A stretch of DNA of 64,000 bases from Beaufortia kweichowensis (lineage: Eukaryota > Chordata > Actinopteri > Cypriniformes > Gastromyzontidae), in NCBI GenBank assembly GCA_019155185.1, contig CM032808.1, positions 8,112,716 to 8,176,715 on the forward strand, given 5' to 3'. Within the stretch, counting starts at the first letter, position 1. Each line of letters begins with the position of its first letter. Under the pieces are notes generated by a model. The model was not told the DNA's origin, did no database searches, and saw only the letters and a program-made list of their open reading frames with translations. This document shows, one piece after another, positions 27,763 through 39,533 of this stretch. Both the position numbers and the translations under genes were made by a program.

Positions 27763-28010
27763 GGGTTTCCATGTTTTTTGAGAACTTTCCATAGTCATAA
27801 GGACTTTTATATTGTATAAACTGCATATTGTAGGCTATCCTATAACCCTAAACCACACAAATCTGTCTGCATTTTTACGTTTTCAAATAAACATCAGTTA
27901 CGGTAGTATAACTTATAAGCTGTTTTCCTAATGAGAACCAATAACTGTTGTTTTTATTTTGAGGACATTTGGTCCGCACCCTGTAGGGTTTACCAGCACA
28001 CACATGGTTT
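27762..28010 (+). repeat. dispersed fish repeat attached to the CA tract
   Basis: It reads ATGGGTTTCCATGTTTTTTG, then ACTTTCCATAGTCATAAGGA, TATAAGCTGTTTTCCTAATG and GAGGACATTTGGTCCGCACC. I recognise this as a common cyprinid repeat that usually carries a CA microsatellite at its edge. Related material may extend to about 28.2 kb. Confidence 0.6.
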
Positions 28011-28964
28011 AGTGAGGATGTTTAATTGTCTATACCCTACACCTAACCTTAAAACCCAATGTTATTAAAAATATGATTTGGCTAAATTACATTATGAGCA
28101 CATTAAATGCCATCACAAATCAGTTTTTAACATGTTTCAAAGTTTTTGTGAGGACATTTTTCAAAGCAGTTTGGTCATAAGTGGTACCGTTTAGACCAAA
28201 CCTAACAAAAATAGAACAATGTAACTGATTGATATTATTACACTGTGTTTTTTCATTTAAATATGAGACAATATTTAAGAATTACCCCAAAAAAGGATTT
28301 GATCTGTTTATCTCCAGATAAGGCTGTAGATTTATGCCTTTTATGGTTGTGTTAGACAATTACCTTTTCTTGACTTACATGATGTTGCTGTTAAAGAAGT
28401 TAAAATGTCCAGACTACAAATAATACACCACATAACTCTCTTTTAAATGGCATTACTGGCATTTACAAGTGATTGCCCTTGAGAAAGAGAACATTCTTTA
28501 CCTGTGAGTCTGACAATGTTTTAAACATCGCAGGCTTTGTGAAAACTACATTTAAATATTTTTGAGTATCAAATTTATTCATTTGCATGATCCTAAATCG
28601 GAAGTTCAGATGCTCAGCATTGCAACTTCAGAAAACTATTTATGATTCATGAGATTTCAGACCGGCAAAGTGTTAGGTCATGTAGGTCCTGCTTTTTATA
28701 CAGAAAATCTTTATCTGTATTTAAGATACTCCAGTCTTTCTTATTCCTCTCTATCAGATGAATAAAAAACAAAATTGTGTAATATTCTTTCGTATATCAG
28801 AGAATTAGACCCCATCAGAAAACGAATACTTTAAATATTTTAATTCATATTTAATAAATATTTCATCACTCTTAATTATGAGAGATGGATTGACATCGAC
28901 CGGAATTGTGATTTATTCAAAGACTTTTAATAGCTCCACCATGCCACTTGACAACCCGCCTATC
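28011..28964. other. gene-free stretch before the CpG-rich region
   Basis: AT-rich sequence without recognised features. Its first part may belong to the preceding repeat. Confidence 0.35.
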
Positions 28965-29217
28965 TCTTGGTGCTCCGCCCATCTATTGCTCTCTGTGGCG
29001 GACGCTGACGCTCCATCCACCTGTGCCTAGGTAACGTGACCACGCAATTATTCGCGGGAGTGCGCGTTTGTGTTCCACGCACCCGCGTCTCATGGGAGGC
29101 TGCTGTACGACGTTTACCTTGAGGACCTGAAGAAACGTTTTTTCTTTTATGAACCACCGGAATGAGATATGAGATATCATGGCTTTAGTTTCTGAAGAAT
29201 TTTCAAAAAAGTAACAG

Positions 29218-29683
29218 GTAAGAACAAAGCAAACAACCCCTCCACCACGTCGGTCTGTTTACTTCCGTTGTAGTGTTACGACGTAATAACCTGCAGGTAA
29301 AGTTGTTTCTGAGATATTGTCCTGTTGTATTTTTGTCGCGGACACCCAAGTGTTTTGAACAAATCATTATTTTAAACACCGCGTGTTAGATTGTATGCCT
29401 GACCCGTACACTTGCATGATGTAAAGTTTCTTCTCACTAATGTCACGATGAAGGCAGATGGATAAATCGTGATATAAGTCCAGACTTGTGTGAGCTGTAA
29501 AGTGTAATGGTATGTCGTGAACGAGCGAAGCACGCCCCCTTACAGCAAAGCGCTCGCTCCTGTGATTTGCCCGTTAAAACCAGTCCGAGTTAAAACTGTT
29601 ACTCTCTCGCGCATATCGCCCGACCTTTCCTGATACGAGGACGCGTCAAATCTCATTCACAGTTGTACACTCTCTTTTCACAG
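29218..29683 (+). other. ca10: possible 5' UTR intron of ca10
   Basis: A strong donor (AACAG|GTAAGAAC) at 29218 and a good acceptor (a pyrimidine-rich run ending TTTTCACAG) at 29683 could define a 466-bp leader intron between a non-coding first exon and the exon carrying the ATG. A short ORF (29179-29214, reading MALVSEEFSKK) stops three bases before the donor. This is inferred from splice-site quality only. The alternative is an unspliced leader with a transcription start downstream. Confidence 0.35.
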
Positions 29684-29749
29684 GGTCACATCAACGAAAC
29701 CCAACAACACTCGCGATTTCGGGACCTTAAAGAGCGCATAAGTCGTTTT

Positions 29750-29785
29750 ATGGAGGCTTGTGGGACGCAACGAAACATTTCTTAA
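29750..29785 (+). other. upstream ORF (11 aa) in ca10 leader
   Basis: ATG at 29750 reads MEACGTQRNIS and then stops, 217 bases before the ca10 start. It is functional only if the mature leader includes this segment. It could lower the rate at which scanning ribosomes reach the main AUG. Confidence 0.4.
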
Positions 29786-29853
29786 AGTGAGGATATCAGT
29801 CCAGACCTCCTTTAATTCGGAAGAAAGTATTTCTTGGATTCAGCTCGCTTGAA

Positions 29854-29895
29854 ATGTGGCGTAATGTGCTCGAGATAAATGTGCTATGTGTGTGA
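29854..29895 (+). other. upstream ORF (13 aa) in ca10 leader
   Basis: ATG at 29854 reads MWRNVLEINVLCV and then TGA. A second AUG at 29864 opens a 4-residue ORF, and a third at 29879 a 26-residue ORF ending at 29959. The AUGs are tightly clustered in three frames. Confidence 0.4.
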
Positions 29896-29993
29896 TTTGG
29901 AGAGGATCTCGTGGAAGGTGTGCAGTGGGAAAAGACTGGGTGGACTTATCTGCAACTGATCCCCTTTTTCTGAGCGCGATGGACTTGGAATGA
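29886..29993 (+). other. 35-aa upstream ORF in frame with ca10, stopping 9 nt before its ATG
   Basis: ATG at 29886 opens a 35-codon reading frame (MCVIWRGSRGRC...) that includes the further in-frame AUG at 29979 and ends at TGA 29991-29993. It is in the same frame as ca10 and ends nine bases before the ca10 ATG. Without that stop it would be an N-terminal extension. Whether it is translated is unknown. Confidence 0.4.
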
Positions 29994-30063
29994 AGACGAA
30001 GCATGGATATAATCTGGGAAATATTTATTATCTTTCAAGCCAATCTCATCGTTTGCACTTCCG
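29990..30063 (+). other. out-of-frame uORF overlapping the ca10 start codon (5' part)
   Basis: ATG at 29990 overlaps the stop of the previous uORF (ATGA) and has G at -3. It reads through the ca10 ATG in the +1 frame, crosses the splice junction and stops at TGA 40529-40531 in exon 2, giving 33 codons in the spliced message. An overlapping uORF of this kind normally represses the main ORF unless it is bypassed by leaky scanning; the main ATG has the better context. Confidence 0.45.
30003..30063 (+). CDS. ca10: ca10 coding exon 1 (signal peptide of carbonic anhydrase-related protein X)
   Basis: The 61 bases encode 20 residues plus the first base of a split Ala codon. The peptide starts MDIIWEIFIIF and continues QANLIVCTS, closely resembling the N-terminus of vertebrate CA10 as I know it (human begins MEIVWEVLFLLQANF). 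It is a hydrophobic secretion signal, with probable cleavage near the Ser-Ala at the exon junction. The start has a strong context: A at -3 and G at +4. The donor is G|GTAAGA at 30064. The phase (one base left over) matches exon 2 exactly. CA10 is a secreted, catalytically inactive carbonic anhydrase homologue reported to bind neurexins at synapses. The sequence does not say whether this is the a or b fish paralogue. CA11 is excluded because its N-terminus is quite different. Confidence 0.93.
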
Positions 30064-33000
30064 GTAAGATTTAGTATGATTTAAGTCAACGTTATTTACA
30101 TATTTTGATATTTTTGTTATAATAGTCGGTGTTAAAAGTTAAAACCAAATAAAACCTGTATTATAATTATTTTCTTTAGTTCATCCCTATTATCGATGTT
30201 TAAATGCTATTATTCTATAAAATTGCGCTCTTGTGAAACCGCAGAATTCAATGAACAGACAATATTCAAGTGGGATATACTTTCAAAAAACAATACCCTA
30301 ATCTTGTCAGTCATATCCATCATCTGTTATTTCGAATGATTTGTGAAATGAATATGAACGTATTTCAATAATAAATGTTTTAAATACTGCATACTTATCA
30401 CGGAGCGATATGCTACTTTAATACTGTGCGGCTGTTGTATTTTAGTCACGGTCCGTTTGCCATTATATACCAGCAAACTCATTTTGATATACTGTTCTAA
30501 ATGTGCTAGACAGAAATTATGCGTAAATTAAATTTTCATTAAAAATAAATTAAATTTGTCGTGTACTCGTGAGTTTTTCTCCGTTTCAAATAGTGATTTT
30601 TGAGGTGACCCGTTGCACAGATATGAGGCACAACCCGTGTAAAGGTAATAGAAACCTATCGTAGCCTGAACTGGACGAATCTGTCACCAGTGCCGTTTAT
30701 GATGACTTTTAGTCGTGCTAATATGAGTTGAATGACCGTCTAATGTAGATTACAGGTTAGACATAATAGGCTGCGTTAGAAAATCAGAACTGCACCAGAC
30801 TAACTTATTTAGTAGGTTGAAGTCTAGAGAATAGGAAAGAATATGGAGTATTATAAACTGACTAACAAATCAAGTGCGTTTTCTGGTTCAACTTTCTCGC
30901 GTCCTGCTAAGAGGTTTATGGAGCGCGTCCAGCAGCGTCGCCCACGCGAGAACTGGACATTGATGGCAACGCAGCGCGAATCGCATTCGTCTTTTTTCCT
31001 GACGCGTGATACAGCCAACGTAAACGTCCTTGATCAGTGTTTATGTCCTCTGAGTGCTGTTAGATTGTCATGGTGAACGTACATGAGAAGACTGAATTGA
31101 GAAGCCCGACTGTTTACATGCTACTTTGAAGTACGCCTTTTTAATAATTCATTCATTTTTAACGAAGGACTTTTTATAATGTGGTATTACATATATTTGC
31201 TGGAGTGTTGAGCATTTTAGTATGTTTAAGTGATTATAATGTTCATTTATGCCCACATTTATAGTTTATCAGAATACTGATCAAGGATCAGATGTTTTTT
31301 TTTTAAATTTTAGATCAGATCTTACCACCTATTCCTGGTTCCTGTAGGGGATTGTCTTATGGATTTTTGCTAGAGTTGTGCAACAAAGATTAATGTTTGA
31401 ACTTGAAGATAATAAGATGCCAGTGTAAAGAATAAATAAAGCTCATTTGGTAAATCTAAGGTGTGATAGTATTATGGGTTGTGCATTGCAAGTTTTGGTA
31501 GGGCTTATAAATCTGATTTGTGTAATTTTTGTCTCAAAGACCACTATACTTTACTACTTCTTTCTGTGCTATTTTCTGTTATAGCTAAACCGTACAAGCT
31601 GCTTCACTGTTGTAATTTTCAAGCACAGCATAGCTATTTGAGGAGTGATGGCTGTGGAAAATTGGCAAAGGCCTCTTGTGTACTTTAACGTTTTTCCCAG
31701 CAGTTTTCTTGATGACGTGTTTGCTGTCAGCAGTTGTATTGTTTTATGACAGATGGAAAATATATATTTTGCTATTTTTGCTATTCTACCTCTTTGTGTG
31801 TCTGTTGTAAGACAAGGAGTCCTATATTTTAACAAAGCTTTTCATTTAATGGAATTTCAGTGGTTTGTTTGTCAGAACGACATTCAGTGTTTCTAAAGAT
31901 CAAAGGTTTCACTTTGTCCCCACTACAGTCAAAACCGGAACGTAAAAATGACCACCTTCCTCAGCTTTTTGGTTTTCAGCCACTTGTACTGAACATCATA
32001 GATTTAGCTGACATTTATAGAGCATGTGCATTTGTTTAGCTATGGCAGTTAACATTTGCTTTGATGCCACACTGAATCCTGCAATGCAATGATTGCTTCA
32101 TGAGCCACAATTCCAAAAATGCTCCTGTCAATGTGCAAATATATAAACAATCATGAGTGTGGCCCAAAAGACTGAGACCTAAATGCAGTGTTACATGGGA
32201 AATAAACACCGCTTTAAATTTAGCCTCTTTTTTTAATACCGATAAAAATTGCTTACTTATTTTGCATATTACTGACATTGACCATGTTAACTTGTACACA
32301 GATCAGAATATCCTGCATTGCACACAAGATGATAGGATGTAAGAAACACTTGCCAACCATGCCAACTTTATGCCAATCATTAAAGGAAATGGAGGCATAT
32401 CGAAATTCATATTCATTTCTCAATCAGTGTAACTCGTAATATACAATACTATATAATGCTGGTAATATAATTTTCTAAAATACCATTTTCATCATGCAGA
32501 ATTCTTTAAACCCCACTGAAAAGTACAGTATGTTTAGGAATATCATTTAATCTCCTGTATAATCATACTTGCACTACTTAGCAAAAGGCCAAAAATTCTT
32601 ATCAACTGTTTTAGTGAGCAACTTTGCAGGTTAAGAACCCTCCCTTGATAAAACCCTGAAGACTTCCTCTTTAGAGCTTCAAGGCCATGCTGTTGTTGTC
32701 AAATTACTTACTACAGGCCCACTCGATGCGTTTGGTGGGTACAAAAACATTGTGCCACAATAGATAAACAGACTTGATTACATTTTTCAGGTCTATTTGA
32801 ATGGGACTGGAAAATCCATTGTGATGCACCAGAGGTACCTTTATTGCATTTTACCTTGAACATGACATGAGGATTTGTAGCCTTCCAGATAAATGGAAAT
32901 ATGCTTGATACAGTTTAGTTAAAAGCAGCTGACGTTGATTTGCCACCTTTTTGTTCAGTTAAGTGTAGATTTAACAGCATAAACTTATACACACCCTAAT

Positions 33001-36000
33001 TCTTAAATTATTCCTTTGCATGATACAAGGCTAACTAAAAAATGTTAAACTTAATAGAATCAGTCTTTCAGAACTATATTAATAAGCAATTAAAGATTGA
33101 AGGGCAGCTTTGGTTTACATGGTGGGATTAGACGAGGGCATGTATGCACTTTTGCCAATAGTGAGTAATTATAATTGATCAGTTTCCAATTTCTGTGATT
33201 CTAATGTTAAATTCATTGAGAAGCTGTAAGGGCACTAATGAAATCCATATTTTATGCATGCACGACTGGAAATGGAATATTCATATTCAAATAATGCATC
33301 TTTTTGATGTTAAAAGGCTTAAATATGAATATGGCTTAAATGTTTCTCATTAAAACACTAATGCAGGTAATGTTTCTAACATAATGATTTATATAATTAC
33401 TTCTACATGCCCTGAATCCTGAGTGAATTTTTAATTACCCTATATGTTAATACTGAGGCTTATTCATTAAAACCACACACACACGCACATGATAAGTCAC
33501 AATGTAATACAGTAGAAGCTTAAAAAGGCTTGAAAAACTTCTTAATCAATTGTTAGTGTGGGGCAGCTGTGTTTAGCTGTGTAAGTCCTTCCTGATGGGC
33601 GGGTGTAGCTAACACTACTGCCTGTCACATGCAGCGGGCACAGCCATTTGTAAAATCCCAGTCATGAATCTTGTGCCACAAACCCACAGTGGTGAGACAC
33701 CGTGACATGTTTGCACTAGCTCTCAGGTGCCCCGTGGCACATCAACCACACGGCGCACCTGGCAATTTTCATCTCAACAAGCGACTCTCGCTGCAGCCTG
33801 ACAGCGATATAAACTTCATGTGACGTGATAGAGAAAGGGTGTTTTAATGGCTGGATGATGCCACAACCGAAGGCCATAACATTAAGCGCATGAGCGAGAG
33901 AGAGAGACGTGATGTCTGTAGTACAGAGGCTTACACTGGCTGGGTGATCCTGCACGCCCACACTGGGCAACACTGTCTCAGCCTACTAATCTGATAATCC
34001 CATGCAGATGTGTCTGTGTGTGAGTTTGCATCCGTGTATGTAGACTAAGACTAAGTATGTCTCTCTAAGAGAGAGAGAGAGAGAACATTCAAAGATTGTC
34101 AGCATCCTGATGTGATTCTGTTGCTTATCCGTTTCCTTTCTGGGATGAGGGGCTTATGTCACAGTTCAAAAGCGTTTATATATTATGGCAATTGTCTGTA
34201 ATATTGTTCTCAGTGAACCTAAAAGCATAATACACTTGCAGCGTGCGATCCCTTTGATAAAAGTATATATCTGTTCTTCAGGGAAATCGCTGCTCCTTTA
34301 AAACTGATAATGTTTATATGTGGCACTAAAACTTCCTCTCTCACATTCACCGTTTTGCCTTGATGCAGGAAGTCCATTTCTCGAGGGAACTAAATTCTCC
34401 ACGTTTTTATTATTTTTTTGGCTGCTCAAGGCAATGGTTTTCCTGCTACGTAAGAGTGCATGAAATGGCATTTTCATACCATCTGTCATATATTTTATAT
34501 ATAGTGGAATTATTAACTTTAATAAGATTGTGGAGCTGGGGTCATGGAAAGCCCATCAACGAACGCACCAATATAAAATAAACTTAAAAAAAACTGTGTT
34601 TAATCACAAAGGATTTAGATCATCTGTTTACTGGTCTGAAGCCTTTGGGTCTTTACTCATTATGCTGGTTTTTGTACTACATTTTATGTAACAATTCACA
34701 GTATGTCAGTATTGCTGGTACTGTAAGTAATATTAAAAATGTAAATAATGCAACATGCATTTTGTAAGGGCTTGTGATAATAAATTTAATAAATGTCTAA
34801 TAGTGATAATGAAAAGGCATTAGATTGTTACTTGGGGTGTCTGTGCACATGCAAATGCTGGTGATGACATATGTGAGACGATCAACAAGCCATCATGATG
34901 TGCTTATAGCAAACTGGTAGTCTGAAAAGATGAGTCAGCACAGACCACCCGCAGCAGCTGTCAGTGATTTTATGCCAATACAAAGAAGCACTTTAATTAT
35001 ATCACAGTATTGCCTTCAAAAGAGATGACCACATGGAGACTAAAGTGTTATGTAAAACGTGAAACGCAGGTGGCAACATAAAGAGAAAATGATTTTGAAA
35101 TTGATTTTACATACTTGCAGAACTACTCTACTGTACATACTGTAAGTTTATATTTTGTGCCATTGGCAGATGCTTTTATCTTACCGTGCATTTAAAGATA
35201 CATTATTATTAGTAAGCGCGACCGAATCAAACCATACCAAAACTTTTATGCTCTTAACGCAATACACTACTAGTTAGGTACACAAGTTATTACATTTTCT
35301 TCACTATTGTGCAGCCCTACTTTGTGTATTACTTCTTAAAAGATGATCCCAAGGCTTTGAAGAACAAGCGCAGAGGTCTGTTCAGAAGCTCAATATATCA
35401 AGAATGTCAAGGATGATTACACATACAGCATATTGCATGGCCTTTTTATATTGATAAGCAGTTCAGGATGCTTGAGCTTGATTGAGAGAGTCCACAGGGG
35501 ACGCGCCCTGAAACATTATACTGGTACAGCTGGATCCATAATGTGGTGCCACAAACAGGCTGGGTGAAAGACAATTATCTCATAAGTCATAAAGCACAGC
35601 TGTTGGCAAGGTCAAGTTTCATTTATGGGCGGCATTTGTGCCTCTTTCTCTTTTACCGTGCATGGATGAGCCTCAGGACTGCTTCAGTGTCATGATGAAT
35701 ACTAATGGCCGCCTTTGACAATTAGTTTGCGATGAAGTGTTTATTTATGGCATCACCTAGTTTCTCTGGGACTTCTGGAAGTGCTAAGTGTAGTTTGTTT
35801 ATCACTTTTAAAATGCTCTTTGGAGTGAACAAGGCTGGAACGTATCTTCGTTCTCTTCTGTAAAGTTCCATTGATGAAAATCACATTGGCGTACTTATAT
35901 TTACATACATGTACAAAGTTTTTAAATGTACTTGCAGGGACAAAGTATAAAGTTTAAAATCAAGTGATAACAATAATAAAATGTATGTACAAATAGAGTT

Positions 36001-38417
36001 TTGTGTAATATAACCAGTTGAGCCACACTAAAGATGCACTGGCATGCAAACAGTTGTTAAGTTTGCTACAGTATATCCATGGTTATAGCCTTAGAAAAGT
36101 TTTATTTAGTCAAGAGACATTAAAAGGTAAGATAAACCAAAATAAATTTGAACTGTAATTTAAACAAAGGGTCATTTTTACAGTATAGTGGCTTAATAAT
36201 GGTGCTATTAATTTATAATCCTTAATAAATTTTAATTTTCTGATGAATTTTCTGAGATTTAGGATGTCTCTTTCCATACTGTCCTATATCTGAATATACT
36301 GTTAATTTTAGCTGTATGTAATGCAAACTAAAGTTGGAAAATGCAAACCTTGTGCCCAGATGCTATTGTCTTGTTTCATGTGTATTAGGGGAACAATTGC
36401 ACGTTGCAGGTCTCAGGTCTCACATGGTCCTCCTGCAACTTTATGTGAATTAGCGATGTACTGTAGTTCATATAGTCTCAGATAAACACATTAACAAGTC
36501 CCTAATGCCAGAAAGATGCTGTTAATAAAGAGCATTTGAAAATACCTCATGGGTGGCGAATGTTACACCATACATTTATCTGTTCTTGTGAGGACAAGTG
36601 GAGGCAAATGTGGACAGATTTGTCTCTGTGCTGCTTTTATGTTTAGCTGTTGTGACGCGCCTCTTTGTAAATCCTCCATGAAGTGGGGGTCTCTCCGTCG
36701 GGAATGGGGATCAGAAAATTAGTGTTAATTACTTTTTGATCTATTGACACTCACTCGGCAGACATTCAATAGGTTTGTTACCTTAGAGCTGCAACAGCCT
36801 TCATCTATTCATTTGATTACTCGACTCTGAATAATGCATGAGCGAGTCAGCTGCTGGGAAGCGGCATCATTTGTAAAATGCTGAAAAGGCAATGCCAGCA
36901 GCGTTCAATCATTGGAATGATATTATTAAACCAATCATTTGAATCCCATTATTAAACCATAAAGTTTAAACCCTGTTGGATTTAAGTTGATGCTGTCCCT
37001 TGCAGGCAATTCAGACTTCAGATACAGATTATGTATCATCTTGCAAAGCGTGGGGCCATTGTCTACTTATTAATTGGTTAGCCTGCCTTCCAGCTGTGGA
37101 ACTAGTTGATGCAGTTGGCAAACATCCTGGCTATGAACCTGCTTTATTGACCATTATCAGCGATGCTGCTAGAATTTATGCCACCATACTCCCAGTGTAA
37201 CTGGTCCTATTGGAATCGGCGATTGGTGCAACGTGGGTTTCAGGTGCTCTAACAAGGAGGCTAAGGACCACGGCCTGTGGCATCTGCTGCCAGATCACCT
37301 CTTGAGATTGGGGGGTGATGTTATACACACTGTAAAGATACTTTAAGAGTCTCTCACAGAGGAAATGTTAATGCTCAGATATTGCTCTTTCATAGGTTTC
37401 ATAGGAAATTTAGTTCTTAGAGATTTAGGCAAGTTTTGTTTAAATATGAGGCCCCTGATTTTTATCCAAAAATGTACATTAAGATATTAAGCTTTAAAAG
37501 TAATGTAGAATACAAATGTAAAATAATTTGGACTTGGGTAATTTTGATATATTTGTGTTAATGTTTAAAATATGAATGAGTTGCAGACTTTGCAAATTTG
37601 AGCTTAGTTTGTGACATTGTTGAGACATGAGACTTAAACAATAGTTTTATTTGCTCTCCATTTGATCTCATTGATATCTTGCAGAAATAATGGAGATAAC
37701 TAAAATATATAATTTCTTTTATTTGTTAATGAGCTCTCATCGCAGTGCCATAGATGACAGGCCTGACCACTATCCCACTGTTAATTGCTCGTAGTCCAAT
37801 TTCCAAAATCCTGTGATTTGCAATTAACTTCATTATATCTATTGCACTTACCCCAAATTTTTCTCTTTTCAAAGCATTCATTTCTGCTGATGCCTGTAAC
37901 TATGTAACTGCACAGCCAAGCTGTGTTGGAAATGGACTAGAACTTTGCTGCCTTGCCCAAACTGCTGTCACAATGAAATATGTGATCGTCTCATTTTCAT
38001 GCTACTTTGAGTGTGATGATTTACATTCAGTCACAAATCTTTGGGCTGTGTACGCTCACACCCAGTACACTTTTGCATACAAGCCATCAAAACTGTAAAA
38101 AAGGTGTAAAAAGCACTTTCTTGTCGCATGTGGAGTACTTGAGTCTCATGCTTTCAGAGTTGATCAATTGGAGTTGCGTTCTGCTCACCAGACTCCGTCC
38201 TGCTAATGACGGCACCTATGAGCTGCGGGGATGGGAGCTGTGTTTTACCCACTGAGAAGGAGAGAGATGGTTTGATGCAGTGTTCAGCAGTGTCTGATGC
38301 TTGTCCTGCAACTTCCACTAAAGCTCTTCTGTATTATTGCTCCAGATTCCCTCAGGAGAACATGGCTGATGAATTGTTATTGCCTTTTGCTCCATACTAA
38401 CTTCGGCTAGGAGATCC

Positions 38418-38466
38418 TGAGAGGGAGAGGGAGAGGGAGAGGGAGAGGGAGAGGGAGGGAGAGGGA

Positions 38467-38504
<38 letters not shown>
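38418..38504. repeat. GGGAGA/GA purine tract
   Basis: About 87 bases of pure purine: hexamer GGGAGA units followed by GA units. It lies in ca10 intron 1, 2 kb before exon 2. Confidence 0.93.
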
Positions 38505-39360
38505 ATTTATCATCTTATCATTTTATGATACAATATAAACAATTACAATTTTCGTAGTCTGTGACATACTTGAAAAACTATTACTGTTTTTACCATGTAC
38601 CTTTATATTAACAAGGTACTGTGTAATCTGATGTTTGAGAGCTGTTTGACCTGTAACCAAGTGTAGGCGTTTTACCATATCTGAAACGGCATTTTAAAGT
38701 GCAGTACTTCAAATAGATACATAAGAATTGCACTTCTAAATGCCAAAACAAAGTCATTAAATTGAGGAATATGTGGTACTTTAAATTTTTTTTATTTATG
38801 TATCTATTTACCACCTACCTTTTTTTCTTATACGTTTGTGTATTACTTGATTTCTAAAATTAAATTAGTGCTAGCCATTTGAAAACATTAAAATATTTCC
38901 AAACCGGTGTTGCACAATACTCCAGAACCTTAGCCTAGATATCTATTCTGAAATGGGTAGTGATGTTACCCCAGATATTCTGGCCCCATTTTCTTCATTC
39001 CTATCTACAGTGTCCTGTTCGATCATGGTCTTTTAGTACTTCTTAATGCATAAATAAATGGATAGTGTCTCCTGCTCTTTTGACTGGTGAATGGTGAGGT
39101 TGTGCTGACTCTTACACTGTATGTTAAGAGTATGTGTGTGGGTTGACGCATTGATGGAACTTATTTAATGCACAACATTTAAAAAGTGTTACAGTGCAGT
39201 TACAGTAATTATTAATTACTGAATCAAAAACAGTACAATGAATTAGCAGGGAAAGAATTTTTATCCAGAGGAGAGGTCTACAAGAGTCTGGATGTATTTC
39301 TAAAATTGGAAATATATCAACTAATTTTAAACTTTACATGGGTTAATCATTTCCAACACA

Positions 39361-39533
39361 ATCTCACAGAAATTTCTATGTATTTTACAAGGTGGCTAAT
39401 TCGTCATTTGTAAGTTTTTGCCTTCTTTCCGGTGATCTTGGGGTTAGGGTAGGCCTTTAACAGTGTTTTTTTTTTTTGAAGAGAAGAATTCATTTAAATT
39501 ACCTTGTAAAATACGTACAAATTCCTGTGAGAT
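39361..39533. mobile_element. inverted-repeat MITE, 'ttttacaaggt' family
   Basis: The left arm starts ATCTCACAGAAATTTCTATG and continues TATTTTACAAGGTGGCTAAT. The right arm ends AATTACCTTGTAAAATACGT then ACAAATTCCTGTGAGAT, its inverse. The centre has GGGGTTAGGGTAGGC. This is typical of a dispersed cyprinid palindromic element. Confidence 0.75.

Larger units (their letters stand above)
28965..30002 (+). promoter_or_regulatory. ca10: CpG-rich promoter and 5' leader region of ca10
   Basis: CpG dinucleotides are frequent here (for example 28,975-29,110 and 29,515-29,650) in an otherwise CpG-poor, AT-rich window, and the block ends at the ca10 start codon. This fits a TATA-less CpG-island promoter with a long 5' UTR. 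A CCTAGGTAAC motif near 29,027 resembles half of an RFX X-box. The transcription start cannot be placed from sequence. Several upstream AUGs lie in the last 260 bases, and a possible leader intron is described separately. Confidence 0.6.

Noticed and set aside
27578..27798. His-Thr and Cys-Val repeat ORFs
   Set aside because: Produced by the CA microsatellite.
35160..35200. SINE tail relic (GGCAGATGCTTTTATC)
   Set aside because: Similarity covers about 16 bases only.
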